A stretch of 64,000 nt of DNA from Pseudomonadota bacterium (lineage in GTDB: Bacteria; Pseudomonadota; Gammaproteobacteria; Steroidobacterales; JBCBZW01). Below, piece after piece: positions 25,549 to 35,841 of the stretch. The stretch's first letter is position 1, and each line of letters starts with the position of its first letter. The translations under genes and the position numbers were made by a program. A model generated the notes under the pieces. That model ran no database searches. It had not been told where the DNA came from and saw only the letters and a list, made by a program, of their open reading frames with translations. The DNA is taken from NCBI GenBank assembly GCA_039193195.1, contig JBCCWS010000017.1:43553-107552 (forward strand). The letters are read 5' to 3'.

Positions 25549-27561
25549 CTACGCCGATCCCGTCGCTTGCGACGATTGCCGCACGCGAAACTCCCGTACG
25601 TGACGCCGCAAGTCCGCCAGCGCGTGCTTGGTTTGTCCGCCGTCTGGCAGGTAGCGTAGGGCGAGATAGAGCTCCGTGATCACCTGCGCTCGCTGAGCCA
25701 GGTCGGGGCGCTGCTCGGCAACTCGCCTAACGAAATCCCTTGGCGCCTCCTCAGGAGCGCGCGCGAGGTCGCGTCGCGCCAGGCGCCGGCAAAATCGCTC
25801 GTACAGCCTGCTTTCGGGTGCGGGGCGCGGGGGACGTCCGCGCCACTCCAGCACGAGGTAGAGGGCTGCACCGATCACGCCCAGGGCGATGGCGAGCAGG
25901 CCCACCAGCTTGTAGGCGTCCGGTTCCTTCACGCCTAGGTGCTCCATCAGGCTGTTTTGGCGGCTGGGGCCGTAGCCCAGCACCCAGTCGTTCCACGCGT
26001 GATTGACACCATCCCAGGTTTGCCGCAGGCCTGCCAGCAGTGGCAGGTTTCCGAAGCCGCTTTGCAACTCGGGCAGCGCCTCGCCGATGCCCGAATCGAT
26101 GCGCTCGGGCGCCACGTAGCCGGTCGGGTCCACGCGAACCCATCCTCTACCTCGCAACCACACCTCAGCCCAGGCGTGGGCGTCGGATTGGCGCACGGTC
26201 AGATGCCCCCCAACGAGTACGGACGTGTTCAGTTCGCCGCCTTGGTAGCCGGTGACGACACGCGCCGGGATGCCGGCGGCACGCATCAGGAAGGTGAACG
26301 ACGAGGCGTAGTGCTCGCAGAATCCTCGTCGCGTGTCGAAGAGGAACTGATCGATGCGATTGCCGCGCAGTTCCCCTGGCCGCAGCGTGTAGTAGAAGGG
26401 CTGCTCGCGAAAAAGCTCAAGGGCTGATGCTACCACCTGGCTTGCCCTACCGCCGGCGTCGGTCACCAGTTGGGCTGCCAGCTCTCGGGCGCGGGGGTTG
26501 CCCTGCGGTAGGTCGAGCGTACGCTGTCGCAGGGCGCGTGTGATGTGGCGCACCTTGGCCTCGGGGTAGCTGATGAGACGTACGCGGGTGCGGTCGGTGA
26601 GATCGCGGCGGGCCAGGATCTGGTAGTCCTGGGTGAGCATGGCATCCACGGACATCACGGCTAGCGGATCTGGTGCTTCCAGGGCGAATAGGTAGCGGCC
26701 GATCTGCGGTTCGAGCGTGAGCTCGTAGGTTACCCGTGGGCCGTCTAGCACCACATCTGGCGTCTCGCCGGGCGATTGAGCTGTGGCGCCTGGCGTCCAG
26801 GTGCGCCCGTCGAAGTGATCGAGCACGGGTCCTCGCCAGTAGCGTTGTGGTCGGTCGGGCACTTCGCCTTCGAAGCGCACGCGAAACGCCACCTCGTTCG
26901 ATTGAATCAACTCACTGATCGACCCCAGCTCCAACTTGTCACTCAACCCCGTGAGACCGCGCTTGCTCGGCGCTTCGATGGCCCAGAAGGAGCCCTGCAT
27001 GCGCGGGAACAGGAGGAAGAGGGCGAGCATCAAGGGTAGCGCGTGCAAGAGCATGCGCCCGCTCAGGGCCAGGGCGGGTTTGATCGCAAGCAAGCGACCA
27101 TGGTGATTGACCTGCAGTAGGGTCGCGCTCAGCAACCAGATGCTCGGCACGGCCCAGATGAGCATCCACACGGTCTGCTCGTAGAGAAACTGGGCCGCAA
27201 TCAGGAAGTAGGCGATATAGATCAGTACCACCAGGTCACGGGCGGTACGCGTCTCCGTGAGCTTCATGACAGCCATGACGCAGAGCAGAGCGCTGCCAGC
27301 CTCGATGCCGTTGACGGTCTGGTACTGCACCAGCACGCCGGTGAAGCTGACCGCCACCAACACCGAGCGCAGGAGCACGGGGGGAAGTCCCCATCCGCGA
27401 AGGTGGGCGATGTAGCGCCACACGGACACGAGCGCCGCCAGGGCGGAAACCCACGGTGGAAGATGGGTGATATGAGGCACAAAGGCGAGGGCGCTCGCCA
27501 TGAGCACCCAGCCGAGGTGTTGGGCAGTGAGCGTGTTCGCCGAGAGGCGCTGGCTACTCAT
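25549..27561 (-). CDS. TgpA-type transglutaminase-like membrane protein (DUF3488)
   Basis: The protein has several N-terminal membrane helices (about residues 18-188), a periplasmic transglutaminase-like domain and one late membrane helix (about 553-575). The catalytic triad is visible: Cys415 in RRGFCEHYASSF, His462 in DAHAWAEVW and Asp478 in WVRVDPTGY. I set the start at ATG 27561, which overlaps the stop of the DUF58 gene as ATGA; the open frame continues upstream only inside that gene. The Pseudomonas TgpA relative is important for viability, but its substrate is unknown. It forms an operon with the DUF58 and MoxR genes. Confidence 0.9.
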   Translation of the reverse strand: MSSQRLSANTLTAQHLGWVLMASALAFVPHITHLPPWVSALAALVSVWRYIAHLRGWGLPPVLLRSVLVAVSFTGVLVQYQTVNGIEAGSALLCVMAVMKLTETRTARDLVVLIYIAYFLIAAQFLYEQTVWMLIWAVPSIWLLSATLLQVNHHGRLLAIKPALALSGRMLLHALPLMLALFLLFPRMQGSFWAIEAPSKRGLTGLSDKLELGSISELIQSNEVAFRVRFEGEVPDRPQRYWRGPVLDHFDGRTWTPGATAQSPGETPDVVLDGPRVTYELTLEPQIGRYLFALEAPDPLAVMSVDAMLTQDYQILARRDLTDRTRVRLISYPEAKVRHITRALRQRTLDLPQGNPRARELAAQLVTDAGGRASQVVASALELFREQPFYYTLRPGELRGNRIDQFLFDTRRGFCEHYASSFTFLMRAAGIPARVVTGYQGGELNTSVLVGGHLTVRQSDAHAWAEVWLRGRGWVRVDPTGYVAPERIDSGIGEALPELQSGFGNLPLLAGLRQTWDGVNHAWNDWVLGYGPSRQNSLMEHLGVKEPDAYKLVGLLAIALGVIGAALYLVLEWRGRPPRPAPESRLYERFCRRLARRDLARAPEEAPRDFVRRVAEQRPDLAQRAQVITELYLALRYLPDGGQTKHALADLRRHVREFRVRQSSQATGSA

Positions 27562-28622
27562 CCGGTGGTGACCTGCGCAGCGCTGCTGCCTACGTAGGCG
27601 TCGGTAACTTTCCGGATGCGCGTTGTGGCGCCGAGGGTACACACGGCTAGGGCGCCCAGGCAGCGCTCCTGATGAGTCGCGCTCAGGTCCGGACTGATCA
27701 GCACATCGCCCGGTAATCGCAGACCGTAGGGGTGACCGGCGGCCTGGGCATCGAGCACCTGGCGTGTCATTTGCTCGAGGCGCCGTTCCGGGTCCGGGTC
27801 GGTCAGCGCATCGAAATCGAGCCACGTGGTGGCTACCGCGACCCCAGCGTAGCGCTTCACGCGCGGTTCGTCGTCCCGCGCGTAGGCTTTCCAAGCGATG
27901 TGTCGAGGCGAATCCCCTCCCTGAAAGCTGCGAAGTCCGGCAAAGTCCTCTTCGCCGCGCTGCTCGTTGACGCTACCTTGCGTATCGCCATCGCCCGCAG
28001 CGTAGGGCGGAGCGTCGTTCGCGGGGCTTGGATAGACCAGCACCGCGCCATCCATGTGCAGCCAGCTCCACGCGCGGAACAGGCCGAACGGAAAGCGCGT
28101 GGCAACGCCTACGCTAGCGAGTACCTGGCGTCCGCGGCGGTGGGTCGGCACGGATAGGATCACCGTTCGATCCTCCTCTTCCGGCACGTCCGCGGTGGCG
28201 CTGTGAACCGTGTTTGGTTCCAGCGTGTCGGGCGCTTTGGCATCCGTATACAGCTGAAACTGATAGCGCTCGTGTCGCCCACGACCCTCTAGGGCGAAGC
28301 GAAACTCCGCGCGCTGGCCTGCGAACACGGGTTCCACATCCACCAGTCGGATGGTCAGGCCCACCATGTTGTGGTGGCAGTGGTGCATGGCCACCACCGC
28401 CAGCCCGCCGAGGGTGAAGGTAAGGGCTAGCCCGAGACTGTTGTTGTAGTTCAAGGAAGCTAGCAGCATCGCTAGTAGCAGGATGCCGAAGGCAAGGCCC
28501 TGGCCCGTCGGGAGGATGTAAACCCGTCGCGTATTGAGGGTGACGCTGCGCTCGTCCTCGCCCTGGCGCTCTAAGGCCCACGCCTGCGCCTTCTCGTTGA
28601 TGAAGCGGGTAAGAGCCTTCAT
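27558..28622 (-). CDS. DUF58 domain protein of a MoxR-linked operon
   Basis: Two hydrophobic N-terminal segments (about residues 37-76) are followed by a DUF58 domain with the characteristic FAGLRSFQGGDSPRHIAWK motif in its second half. Proteins of this type are encoded beside MoxR ATPases and are thought to be handled by them, in a way similar to von Willebrand-domain partners. The gene starts at ATG 28622, about 35 bp after the MoxR stop, and its own stop overlaps the transglutaminase start. Its biochemical role is unknown. Confidence 0.87.
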   Translation of the reverse strand: MKALTRFINEKAQAWALERQGEDERSVTLNTRRVYILPTGQGLAFGILLLAMLLASLNYNNSLGLALTFTLGGLAVVAMHHCHHNMVGLTIRLVDVEPVFAGQRAEFRFALEGRGRHERYQFQLYTDAKAPDTLEPNTVHSATADVPEEEDRTVILSVPTHRRGRQVLASVGVATRFPFGLFRAWSWLHMDGAVLVYPSPANDAPPYAAGDGDTQGSVNEQRGEEDFAGLRSFQGGDSPRHIAWKAYARDDEPRVKRYAGVAVATTWLDFDALTDPDPERRLEQMTRQVLDAQAAGHPYGLRLPGDVLISPDLSATHQERCLGALAVCTLGATTRIRKVTDAYVGSSAAQVTTG

Positions 28623-28656
28623 GGCAAGCGGACGGCGCGACTCCTCAGGCGTTGTC

Positions 28657-29631
28657 TTAAGGGATGGCGACAGCGCCGACTACCGTCTCGCCGAGCTCGG
28701 TTGTGGTCAAGCCAGCGGTCTGGTCGCGATGGCGCAAGCGGTGGCCCACCACAGCGGGTGCTACGGCCTGCACGTCCTCAGGCAGTACGCCACGATGGCC
28801 CTGAATCAGGGCCCACGCCTGTGCGGCGCGGCCAAGGGCGATCGCGGCGCGGGGGGACAGGCCCGCGTCGAACTCCGGCGACTGGCGCGTGTAGGCGACG
28901 ATCGCCTGGATGTAGTCGAGGATCGGATCGGAGAGATGCACTTTCGGCGCAAGGCGCTGCAAGGCGAGGAAATCCTCCAGTGCCAGGCTCGGCTCCAGGC
29001 CGTCGAGAACCTCCCGGCGATCGGCCCCGGAGATCAGCGTGCGTTCGAGCGATGCGGGCGGATAGCCGAGGGACATGCTCATCAGGAAGCGGTCAAGCTG
29101 GGATTCGGGCAGCGGAAAGGTGCCGATCTGGTGCGCCGGGTTTTGCGTCGCCACCACGAAGAAGGGTTGTGGAAGGGCGTAGGTCTGCCCGTCGACGGTG
29201 ACCTGGTACTCCTCCATTGCCTCGAGCAGGGCACTTTGTGTCTTGGCAGTGGCGCGGTTTACTTCGTCCGCTAGCACGAGCTGGGCGAACACGGGGCCCT
29301 TGTGGAAGCGGAAGTCACCGCTGTTCCGCTCGTAGACGGAGACGCCGATGATATCGGCGGGCAGCATATCGCTGGTGAATTGCACCCGCTGGAAGCTCAA
29401 GCCAAGCACGCGCGCCAGGGCCTGGGCGAGGGTGGTCTTGCCGACGCCCGGTAGGTCCTCGATTAGCAGATGGCCACGAGAGATCAGGCAAGTAAGGGCG
29501 AGCTGAAGCTGCAGCTCCTTGCCCAGGATTACCTTCGATAGCTGATCAATGACGCTGCGGGCAAGGGTGGTAGCGGCCGGGTTGGGTACCGGCTGCGCGG
29601 CGGGTCGTGCTGGCATGCTCGTTTGGTCCAT
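28657..29631 (-). CDS. MoxR-family AAA+ ATPase
   Basis: This chaperone-like AAA+ ATPase has Walker A DLPGVGKTTLAQALA (about 59-73), Walker B LVLADEVNRA (about 125-134), and the family sequences TQSALLEAMEEYQVTVDG and FVVATQNPAHQIGTFPLPESQLDRF. It is followed on the same strand by DUF58 and TgpA-like genes, the classic MoxR gene group. The start is ATG 29631. Upstream 80 bp separate it from the valS stop, and these contain a strong hairpin. Confidence 0.93.
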   Translation of the reverse strand: MDQTSMPARPAAQPVPNPAATTLARSVIDQLSKVILGKELQLQLALTCLISRGHLLIEDLPGVGKTTLAQALARVLGLSFQRVQFTSDMLPADIIGVSVYERNSGDFRFHKGPVFAQLVLADEVNRATAKTQSALLEAMEEYQVTVDGQTYALPQPFFVVATQNPAHQIGTFPLPESQLDRFLMSMSLGYPPASLERTLISGADRREVLDGLEPSLALEDFLALQRLAPKVHLSDPILDYIQAIVAYTRQSPEFDAGLSPRAAIALGRAAQAWALIQGHRGVLPEDVQAVAPAVVGHRLRHRDQTAGLTTTELGETVVGAVAIP

Positions 29632-29691
29632 CCGTTTGTTAGGCTCCCGCGGCCTGGCTTCCTCACGGAATTCGTGGCCGCTTGCATCCCA

Positions 29692-29711
29692 GTCCCGCGA
29701 GGCGGCGGGAC
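29692..29711 (-). terminator. GC hairpin directly after valS
   Basis: GTCCCGC (29692-29698) and GCGGGAC (29705-29711) form a perfect 7 bp stem with a six-base loop. It begins one base after the valS stop codon in the direction of transcription. There is no U-run after it, so it may stabilise the mRNA end or terminate weakly instead of acting as a standard intrinsic terminator. Confidence 0.4.
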
Positions 29712-32477
29712 CTACCCGCTGGCGCTGCGCAGGGCGCCAAGCTGATCCTCCAGCTTGGCAACGAGTCGCTCGAGCTCCGTACCGCGACGGCGCTGTTCCT
29801 CAACGACGTCCGCTGGGGCACGATCGACGAACTTCGCGTTGCCGAGCTTCGCGCTCACCTTCTGGTGCTCCGCGCGCTGCTTGACGAGCTGCTTCTCCAG
29901 TCTCGCGATCTCGGCGCCGATGTCCACAAGTCCCTCGAGGGGGACACACAAGCGCATGTCCCCGAGCAAGGCCGTAGCGGACAGGGGCGGCACCGCCTCC
30001 GGTTCGAGCACGTCGATCTGCTCCAGGTTTGCAAGCCGCGACAGCAGGGCCGCATACCGCCCGAGGCGTTTCCGATCCGTGTCGCCAGCGTCCTGTAGTA
30101 CCACCGGCAAGGCGCGAGACGGAGAGATGTCCATCTCGCCACGAATCTGCCGGATGCCGAGGACGAAGTCCGTGACCCAGTCCATATTCCGTTCGGCGTC
30201 GAGATCCCGGACATAGTTCCCCGCCTCAGGATACGGCTGACGCATCACCGTGTCCGCTCCGCGCTCGACCAGCGGCGCCACGCGCAGCCAGAGGGACTCG
30301 GTGATGAACGGCATCAGCGGGTGAAGCGCGCGCAGGAGGGCCTCGAGCACGTCGAGCATCGCCCAGCGCGTGCCACGGGCCTCAGGGGAGTCATCGTCCG
30401 CGTCGCGCAGAATAGGTTTGGTGAGCTCGAGGTACCAGTCGCAGAACTCGTTCCAGGTGAACTCGTAGAGGGCCTGGGAGGCTAAATCGAAGCGATAGGC
30501 GGCGAAGTTCTCCTGGACTTCGCGAATCGTGCGATGCAGGCGTGAGCGGATCCACAGATCGGCATCGGAGAAGACCTTGTCTTCCTCACCGCGAGCCTTG
30601 TCCTCGCAGTTGATCAGTACGTAGCGAGTCGCGTTCCAGAGCTTATTGCAGAAGTTTCGATAGCCTTCGATGCGACCCATGTCGAAGCGGATGTCGCGCC
30701 CGGTGGTGGCCATCGCCATGAAGGTGAAGCGCAGGGCGTCGGTGCCGAAGGCGGGGATGCCGTCGGGGAACTGCTTGCGTGTGGTTTTCTCGATGGCCTT
30801 GGCCATCGCCGGCTGCATAAGCTTGGAAGTGCGCTTCTCGAGCAGGGCCTCGAGGGTGGTGCCGTCGATGAGGTCGAGGGGGTCGAGGACGTTGCCCTTG
30901 GATTTGGACATCTTTTGGCCTTCCGAGTCGCGCACCAGGCCGTGGATGTAGATCTCGTGGAAAGGCACGTCGTCCATGAAGCGCAGGCCCATCATGACCA
31001 TGCGCGCCACCCAGAAGAAGATGATGTCGAAGCCCGTGACCAGCACGCTCGTCGGGTAATAGCGCTGCAGCTCCGGCGTCTTCTCCGGCCAGCCCAAGGT
31101 GGCGAAGGGCCACAGGGCGGAGGAGAACCAGGTGTCGAGCACGTCGTCGTCCTGGCGCAGGTGCGCGTCGGCGCTGAGCGCCGCCTTGCGGCGCGCTTCC
31201 TCTTCGCTGCGCGCGACGATGACCTCGCCGTCCTCGGTGTACCACGCGGGGATGCGATGGCCCCACCAAAGCTGACGCGAGATACACCAGTCCTGAATGT
31301 TGTTCATCCACTCGTAGTAGGTGCGGTCCCAGTTCTGGGGCACGAAGCGAATGCGGCCGGACTTAACGGCTTCGATAGCGGGGTCCGCCAGCGGTTTGGC
31401 GCTTACGTACCACTGATCGGTTAGGAGCGGCTCGAGGACTTCCCCGCTGCGATCCCCGCGGGGCACGGCAGACTTGTGATCATCGATGCGCTCCAGCAGA
31501 CCCGCTGCATCCAGATCGGCGACGATGCGTTTGCGCGCGTCGAAGCGCGGCCGCCCACGATAGGCCTCGGGCACGGTATCGTTGAGCCTCGCATCGAAGT
31601 CGAGGACGGTGATCATCTCAAGATCGTGGCGCTGGCCGATCTCGTAGTCGTTGAAGTCGTGGGCGGGGGTGATCTTCACGCAGCCGCTGCCGAACTCCGG
31701 GTCTACGTAGTCGTCGGCGATGACCGGGATTTTGCGCTCGGTGAGCGGCAGGTCGATGGTCTTGCCGATGAGATGCGTGTAGCGCTCGTCTTCTGGATGT
31801 ACGGCCACGGCCACGTCGCCGAGCATGGTCTCGGGGCGGGTCGTGGCGACGATCACCTGACCGCTGCCATCGCTCAACGGATAGCGCAGGTGCCAGAGAT
31901 GGCCCGACTCCTCCGTCGACACCACCTCGAGGTCGGAGAGGGCCGTGTGCAGCACGGGATCCCAATTCACGAGGCGCTTGCCGCGGTAAATTAAGCCGTC
32001 CTCGTGCAGCTTGACGAAGACCTCCGTCACCGCTGTCGACAGGGCGGGTTCCATCGTGAAGCGCTCGCGCGACCAATCGACGGAAGCGCCGAGGCGCCGC
32101 AGCTGCTCACCGATGGCGCCGCCTGACTCGCCCTTCCACTTCCAGACGCGCTCGACGAAGGCGTCGCGGCCTAGGTCGTGTTTGCTCTTACCCTCCGCGT
32201 TGAGTTGGCGCTCCACCACCATCTGGGTGGCGATGCCGGCGTGGTCCATGCCCATCTGCCACAAGGTGTCGCGGCCTGTCATACGGTGGTAGCGGGTGAG
32301 CGCGTCCATGATCGTGTCCTGGAACGCGTGCCCCATGTGCAGCGTGCCGGTCACGTTCGGCGGGGGAATCATGATGCAGTAGGGCTCGCCGCTGGCGCTC
32401 GGCACGAAGCAGCCATCTGCTTCCCAGCGGGCGTAGCAATCCTTCTCGATGGCCTGCGGATCGAAGGTCTTTTCCAT
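29712..32477 (-). CDS. valS: Valyl-tRNA synthetase
   Basis: A class I aminoacyl-tRNA synthetase that charges tRNA-Val in the cytoplasm. The N-terminal half has the HIGH-type signature [14 protein letters not shown] (about 38-51), the CP1 editing domain contains [12 protein letters not shown], and the KMSKS loop reads QKMSKSKGN. The C-terminal coiled coil ([18 protein letters not shown]) binds tRNA. ATG 32477 gives [15 protein letters not shown], the usual opening; an in-frame TTG at 32492 would add five residues with no ribosome site. It lies downstream of holC on the same strand, as in many gammaproteobacteria. Confidence 0.97.
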   Translation of the reverse strand: MEKTFDPQAIEKDCYARWEADGCFVPSASGEPYCIMIPPPNVTGTLHMGHAFQDTIMDALTRYHRMTGRDTLWQMGMDHAGIATQMVVERQLNAEGKSKHDLGRDAFVERVWKWKGESGGAIGEQLRRLGASVDWSRERFTMEPALSTAVTEVFVKLHEDGLIYRGKRLVNWDPVLHTALSDLEVVSTEESGHLWHLRYPLSDGSGQVIVATTRPETMLGDVAVAVHPEDERYTHLIGKTIDLPLTERKIPVIADDYVDPEFGSGCVKITPAHDFNDYEIGQRHDLEMITVLDFDARLNDTVPEAYRGRPRFDARKRIVADLDAAGLLERIDDHKSAVPRGDRSGEVLEPLLTDQWYVSAKPLADPAIEAVKSGRIRFVPQNWDRTYYEWMNNIQDWCISRQLWWGHRIPAWYTEDGEVIVARSEEEARRKAALSADAHLRQDDDVLDTWFSSALWPFATLGWPEKTPELQRYYPTSVLVTGFDIIFFWVARMVMMGLRFMDDVPFHEIYIHGLVRDSEGQKMSKSKGNVLDPLDLIDGTTLEALLEKRTSKLMQPAMAKAIEKTTRKQFPDGIPAFGTDALRFTFMAMATTGRDIRFDMGRIEGYRNFCNKLWNATRYVLINCEDKARGEEDKVFSDADLWIRSRLHRTIREVQENFAAYRFDLASQALYEFTWNEFCDWYLELTKPILRDADDDSPEARGTRWAMLDVLEALLRALHPLMPFITESLWLRVAPLVERGADTVMRQPYPEAGNYVRDLDAERNMDWVTDFVLGIRQIRGEMDISPSRALPVVLQDAGDTDRKRLGRYAALLSRLANLEQIDVLEPEAVPPLSATALLGDMRLCVPLEGLVDIGAEIARLEKQLVKQRAEHQKVSAKLGNAKFVDRAPADVVEEQRRRGTELERLVAKLEDQLGALRSASG

Positions 32478-32630
32478 GGATGGAGGCGTCAACTCTTGGG
32501 TGTTCGGTGAGGCTACTCGCGTGGGCCTGGCGTTAGCCAGGCAGGAGCAACAGATTCGACCGCCCAGAATAGCGGAAAGGCGCCAGGTGGCGAAGATGCG
32601 AAGGGGCGGGCGCGACGTTGATCCGGACGG

Positions 32631-33089
32631 TCAGCGCCCGACGGGGTGGGTCTGTGGCGTCAATCCCAGACTACGCCACTCGCGGAAGCGGTCTCGGCCG
32701 GCCTCGCGGCGACTGCCATCTGCATCGAGCACGACTGCCACCCGCGAGAAACGTGCGAAGCAGTCGGCGGCCGGCGTTTGGGCCGTGGTATCGATGAACA
32801 GATCTGGCGTTAAGTCGATATCCTGTGGGGCTCTCGCCGTGAGCAACACTGGGCTGGCCGGGTTGGGCTCGCCAGCGTAGGGGCTGTGGGGGATGAAGGC
32901 GTCGTCGCGAAAGGTCCAAAGCTCGTCGTCTAGGCGGGACAGGGCGGTTTCGTCGATCACGCGCACTAGGGCGCGGGCGGGGAGCGGGCGCCAAAGCGCG
33001 TCTATCACGCGGCAAGTGGCGCGGAGCAAGGCGGGTAAGCCCGCCTGCTCTTCAACGAAGAACTCGACCTGCTCGGCTCGCGTGCTCAT
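32631..33089 (-). CDS. holC: DNA polymerase III subunit chi
   Basis: HolC is the clamp-loader accessory subunit that links the replicase to single-strand-binding protein. The 152-residue protein begins MSTRAEQVEFFVEEQAG and contains a nucleotide-binding-like core with ALVRVIDETALSRLDDELWTF and the family's DAFIPHSPY and LLTARAPQD segments. I place the start at ATG 33089, 42 bp downstream of the pepA stop; the frame runs further upstream but only through pepA. The order pepA-holC-valS is the usual gammaproteobacterial one and supports the call. Confidence 0.88.
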   Translation of the reverse strand: MSTRAEQVEFFVEEQAGLPALLRATCRVIDALWRPLPARALVRVIDETALSRLDDELWTFRDDAFIPHSPYAGEPNPASPVLLTARAPQDIDLTPDLFIDTTAQTPAADCFARFSRVAVVLDADGSRREAGRDRFREWRSLGLTPQTHPVGR

Positions 33090-33130
33090 CGAGTGACTCC
33101 GGCGAGGTTGCGCCCGGGCTCGACGCCTCG

Positions 33131-34618
33131 TCAGGCCAAGCGGTCGAGGATGAACTGCATGAGCAGCCCGACGGGGCGCCCCGTGCCGCCCTTTGCCTTG
33201 CCGCCCTTCCAGGCGGAGCCCGCGATATCCAGGTGCGCCCAGCGCTGGTCGCGGGCGAACTTGTGGAGGAAGCAAGCGGCGGTAATAGCACCACCAGGTC
33301 GCCCACCGACGTTAGCGAAATCCGCGAAGTTGCTCTTCAGTGCCTCCGCGTAATCGTCGTCCACAGGCAGGCGCCACGCCACATCGCAGGCCGAGCGGCC
33401 CGCGGCCATGAGAGCTTCCGCCAACGCGTCGTCGTTGCTCATCAATCCGCTGTAGTGCTCACCGAGAGCGATCACACAGGCGCCGGTGAGCGTCGCCACG
33501 TCAACGATGACGTCCGGTTGGTAGCGCTTTGCGTAACAGATCGCGTCACAGAGGATCAGGCGCCCCTCGGCGTCCGTGTTTAAGATCTCGATGGTTTGGC
33601 CGTCCATCGCCGTCACGATGTCACCGGGACGCGTGGCGAGACCATCCGGCATGTTCTCGCAGGTGGGCACGATGGCCATGACGTTGCAGGCTGGGCCCAG
33701 GCGCGCGACCGACTGCATAGTGCCGAGCACACCGGCCGCTCCGCACATGTCGTACTTCATCTCGTCCATGGCCGGTGCTGGCTTGATGCAAATCCCGCCC
33801 GTATCGAAGGTGATCCCCTTGCCGACGAGGGCCACCGGCGCTTCGCCTTCCGGACCACCCTTGTACTCCATAATGATGAGCTTCGGCGGCTGCCGGCTGC
33901 CTTGGCTGACCGACAGGAAGGACCCCATGCCGAGCGCCTCGATCTCGTCCTTATCTAGCGCGCGGGCCGTCATGTGTCGGTTATCGGCAGCGATGCGTTC
34001 AGCGGTTTGCGCTAGGTAGGTCGGCGTGCAGGCGTTGGCGGGCATGTTGCCGAGGTCCCTGGCGAGGGCCACGCCAGCAGCAACCGCCTGGCCGACGGCA
34101 AGACCCCGCTCGCCTTCGGACAGGGTGTCTTCCGCCACGAGCATGGTGCAGCTCTCGGGAAGCGCTCCCGCCGCCTCAGCGCCCTTCGACTTGAAGGAGG
34201 TGAACCGGTAGGTGGCGTAGGCAAAGCACTCCACGCCCAGGCGCACGGCCTCGGCCGTGCCCATACCCGCCGGCGGCTCCAAGGAGGTCAGCAGGGTGAC
34301 CGCGCCAGCGGCGGTGGAGGCGGCGGCGTCGGCCCCGGCGATGAGCGCACGGCGGTATCGCTTCGCGTCGAGCTCAGCCGCATCTCCGGTGCCGGTGAGG
34401 ACCACGCGCGACACGCCGCCATCGAGCCCCGTGAGGATGAAGGTATCGCCGAGCTTACCCTTGAAGTCGCCCGTCTCGATGATCCGACGAACGGCACCGC
34501 CAAGGTTAGCGTCGAGCTGCGCGGTGGCGGGACCGAGTGTGCCATCGCGCGATATGGCGGCGATCACACAGCTACTCTCAAGTCCCGAGACGTTGGCGCC
34601 ACTCACCGAATACTTCAT
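33131..34618 (-). CDS. pepA: Leucyl aminopeptidase (cytosol aminopeptidase, M17)
   Basis: This hexameric two-metal aminopeptidase is also a DNA-binding accessory factor in several bacteria. The M17 signature NTDAEGRL lies at about 347-354, with metal and active-site residues in VGKGITFDTGGICIKPA and DMCGAAGVLGTM upstream. Length (495) is normal for the family. The start is ATG 34618 behind a GGGGGAAG ribosome site. It is transcribed divergently from lptF; the 125 bp between them should carry both promoters and contain the palindrome CGAAATTTCG (34628-34637). Confidence 0.96.
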   Translation of the reverse strand: MKYSVSGANVSGLESSCVIAAISRDGTLGPATAQLDANLGGAVRRIIETGDFKGKLGDTFILTGLDGGVSRVVLTGTGDAAELDAKRYRRALIAGADAAASTAAGAVTLLTSLEPPAGMGTAEAVRLGVECFAYATYRFTSFKSKGAEAAGALPESCTMLVAEDTLSEGERGLAVGQAVAAGVALARDLGNMPANACTPTYLAQTAERIAADNRHMTARALDKDEIEALGMGSFLSVSQGSRQPPKLIIMEYKGGPEGEAPVALVGKGITFDTGGICIKPAPAMDEMKYDMCGAAGVLGTMQSVARLGPACNVMAIVPTCENMPDGLATRPGDIVTAMDGQTIEILNTDAEGRLILCDAICYAKRYQPDVIVDVATLTGACVIALGEHYSGLMSNDDALAEALMAAGRSACDVAWRLPVDDDYAEALKSNFADFANVGGRPGGAITAACFLHKFARDQRWAHLDIAGSAWKGGKAKGGTGRPVGLLMQFILDRLA

Positions 34619-34715
34619 GCTTCCCCCGAAATTTCGTGGTTACCCCGTTGCGCGCGCTGCACCAAAACAGCTGGCACAGCGTGGATACAGCCCGCAAGAG
34701 TAACCGCTTAGGGAG

Positions 34716-34734
34716 GCGGAGCGAAATGCTCCGC
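34716..34734 (+). promoter_or_regulatory. Leader hairpin abutting the lptF ribosome site
   Basis: GCGGAGC (34716-34722) and GCTCCGC (34728-34734) form a 7 bp stem with loop GAAAT. The lptF ribosome site GGAG (34735-34738) follows immediately. The left arm also contains GGAGGCGGAG, so the stem may affect ribosome access. Seen directly in the sequence; a regulatory role is inferred. Confidence 0.35.
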
Positions 34735-34743
34735 GGAGAATGC

Positions 34744-35841
34744 ATGCTCGGAATCGTCGACCGGTACGTACTTCGTGAAGTGGCCATCTCGTGGCTCACG
34801 GCGACGGGCGTACTGTTCGTGATCCTGCTGGCAGACCGCTTTGCTCGCGACCTGGCCAACGCGGCCCAAGGAGACCTGCCTCGGGAGGCTCTCCTGCTCA
34901 TGCTTGGGCTCTCTTCCGTCTACTTTCTGACCATCCTGATCCCGGTCGGATTGTTCGTCGCCATTTTGATGACGCTAGGGCGCATGTATCGTGACAGCGA
35001 GATGGCGGCTTTACTGGCATCGGGTATGCCCCTCTCGCGCCTGTTCCGCCCCCTGCTTACCCTGGCCTTGCCCACCGCCGCGCTGCTCGCGGTGCTATCA
35101 CTTCAGGTGGCTCCCTGGGCGGCGCAGGAGGCGTACCTCACCAGCCAACGCGCGCGCCAGGCTGCTGAGGTGGGGCTGCTGGAGCCCGGTCGGTTCAAAG
35201 CGGTAAGCGGTGGCTCCACCGTGTTCTACGCGGAGTCCATCGACGAGGACGGCTTGTTGGGCAACGTCTTCATCCAGCGCCGGCGGGGCAGTTACGTGGA
35301 GGTGGCCGTGGCGGCGCGCGGCGAGTTGCGACGGGGTGGTAGTCCCGAGCAGCGCCTGCTGGTGCTTTACGAGGGCCAACGAGTGGAGGGAGAACCGGGC
35401 ACCACGAGCTTTCGTGAAGTGAGTTTTCGCGAGCATGGCGTGCCTATCGAGCTGCCCGCTACGAGCGCTCGCAGCGACAATCGTCAGACCTACCCCACGC
35501 GTGAGCTGATCGGCACCGGGGACAGCCGCGACTTGGCCGAACTCCAATGGCGCCTCTCCCTGCCGATGGCCGCCTTCGCCCTGACCTTGCTAGCGGTTCC
35601 CTTAGCGAAAACGCGACCACGCCAGGGACGCTATGGCACCTTCGTTGCGGCATTGCTCATCTACGTGGTGTACTCGAACCTCCTCGCCACCGGCCGCAGC
35701 GCCGTGGCCCAGGGAGATGTGCCGGGCTGGGTGGGCTTGTGGTGGGTACACGGCCTGTTCATCGCTGCTGGCGCCCTGTGGTTCGCCTGGCAGGCTGGTG
35801 TGTTCCGGCGCGCGCCTCGAGTGGCGTTGGGCGCTGCGTGA
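34744..35841 (+). CDS. lptF: Lipopolysaccharide export permease LptF
   Basis: One of the two transmembrane subunits of the LptB2FGC transporter that extracts LPS from the inner membrane. ATG 34744 gives MLGIVDRYVLREVAISWL; GGAG lies five bases upstream, and the open frame further upstream is only non-coding leader. The pattern is YjgP/YjgQ: N-terminal helices to about residue 125, a periplasmic beta-jellyroll part in the middle (FYAESIDEDGLLGNVFIQRR), and C-terminal helices from about 275. Length 365. The four-base overlap with lptG ensures coupled synthesis of the heterodimer. Confidence 0.94.
   Translation: MLGIVDRYVLREVAISWLTATGVLFVILLADRFARDLANAAQGDLPREALLLMLGLSSVYFLTILIPVGLFVAILMTLGRMYRDSEMAALLASGMPLSRLFRPLLTLALPTAALLAVLSLQVAPWAAQEAYLTSQRARQAAEVGLLEPGRFKAVSGGSTVFYAESIDEDGLLGNVFIQRRRGSYVEVAVAARGELRRGGSPEQRLLVLYEGQRVEGEPGTTSFREVSFREHGVPIELPATSARSDNRQTYPTRELIGTGDSRDLAELQWRLSLPMAAFALTLLAVPLAKTRPRQGRYGTFVAALLIYVVYSNLLATGRSAVAQGDVPGWVGLWWVHGLFIAAGALWFAWQAGVFRRAPRVALGAA

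Noticed and set aside
30643..31311. Minus-strand frame of 222 codons within valS
   Set aside because: Out-of-frame reading of valS, rich in His, Arg and Pro, typical of a shadow frame.
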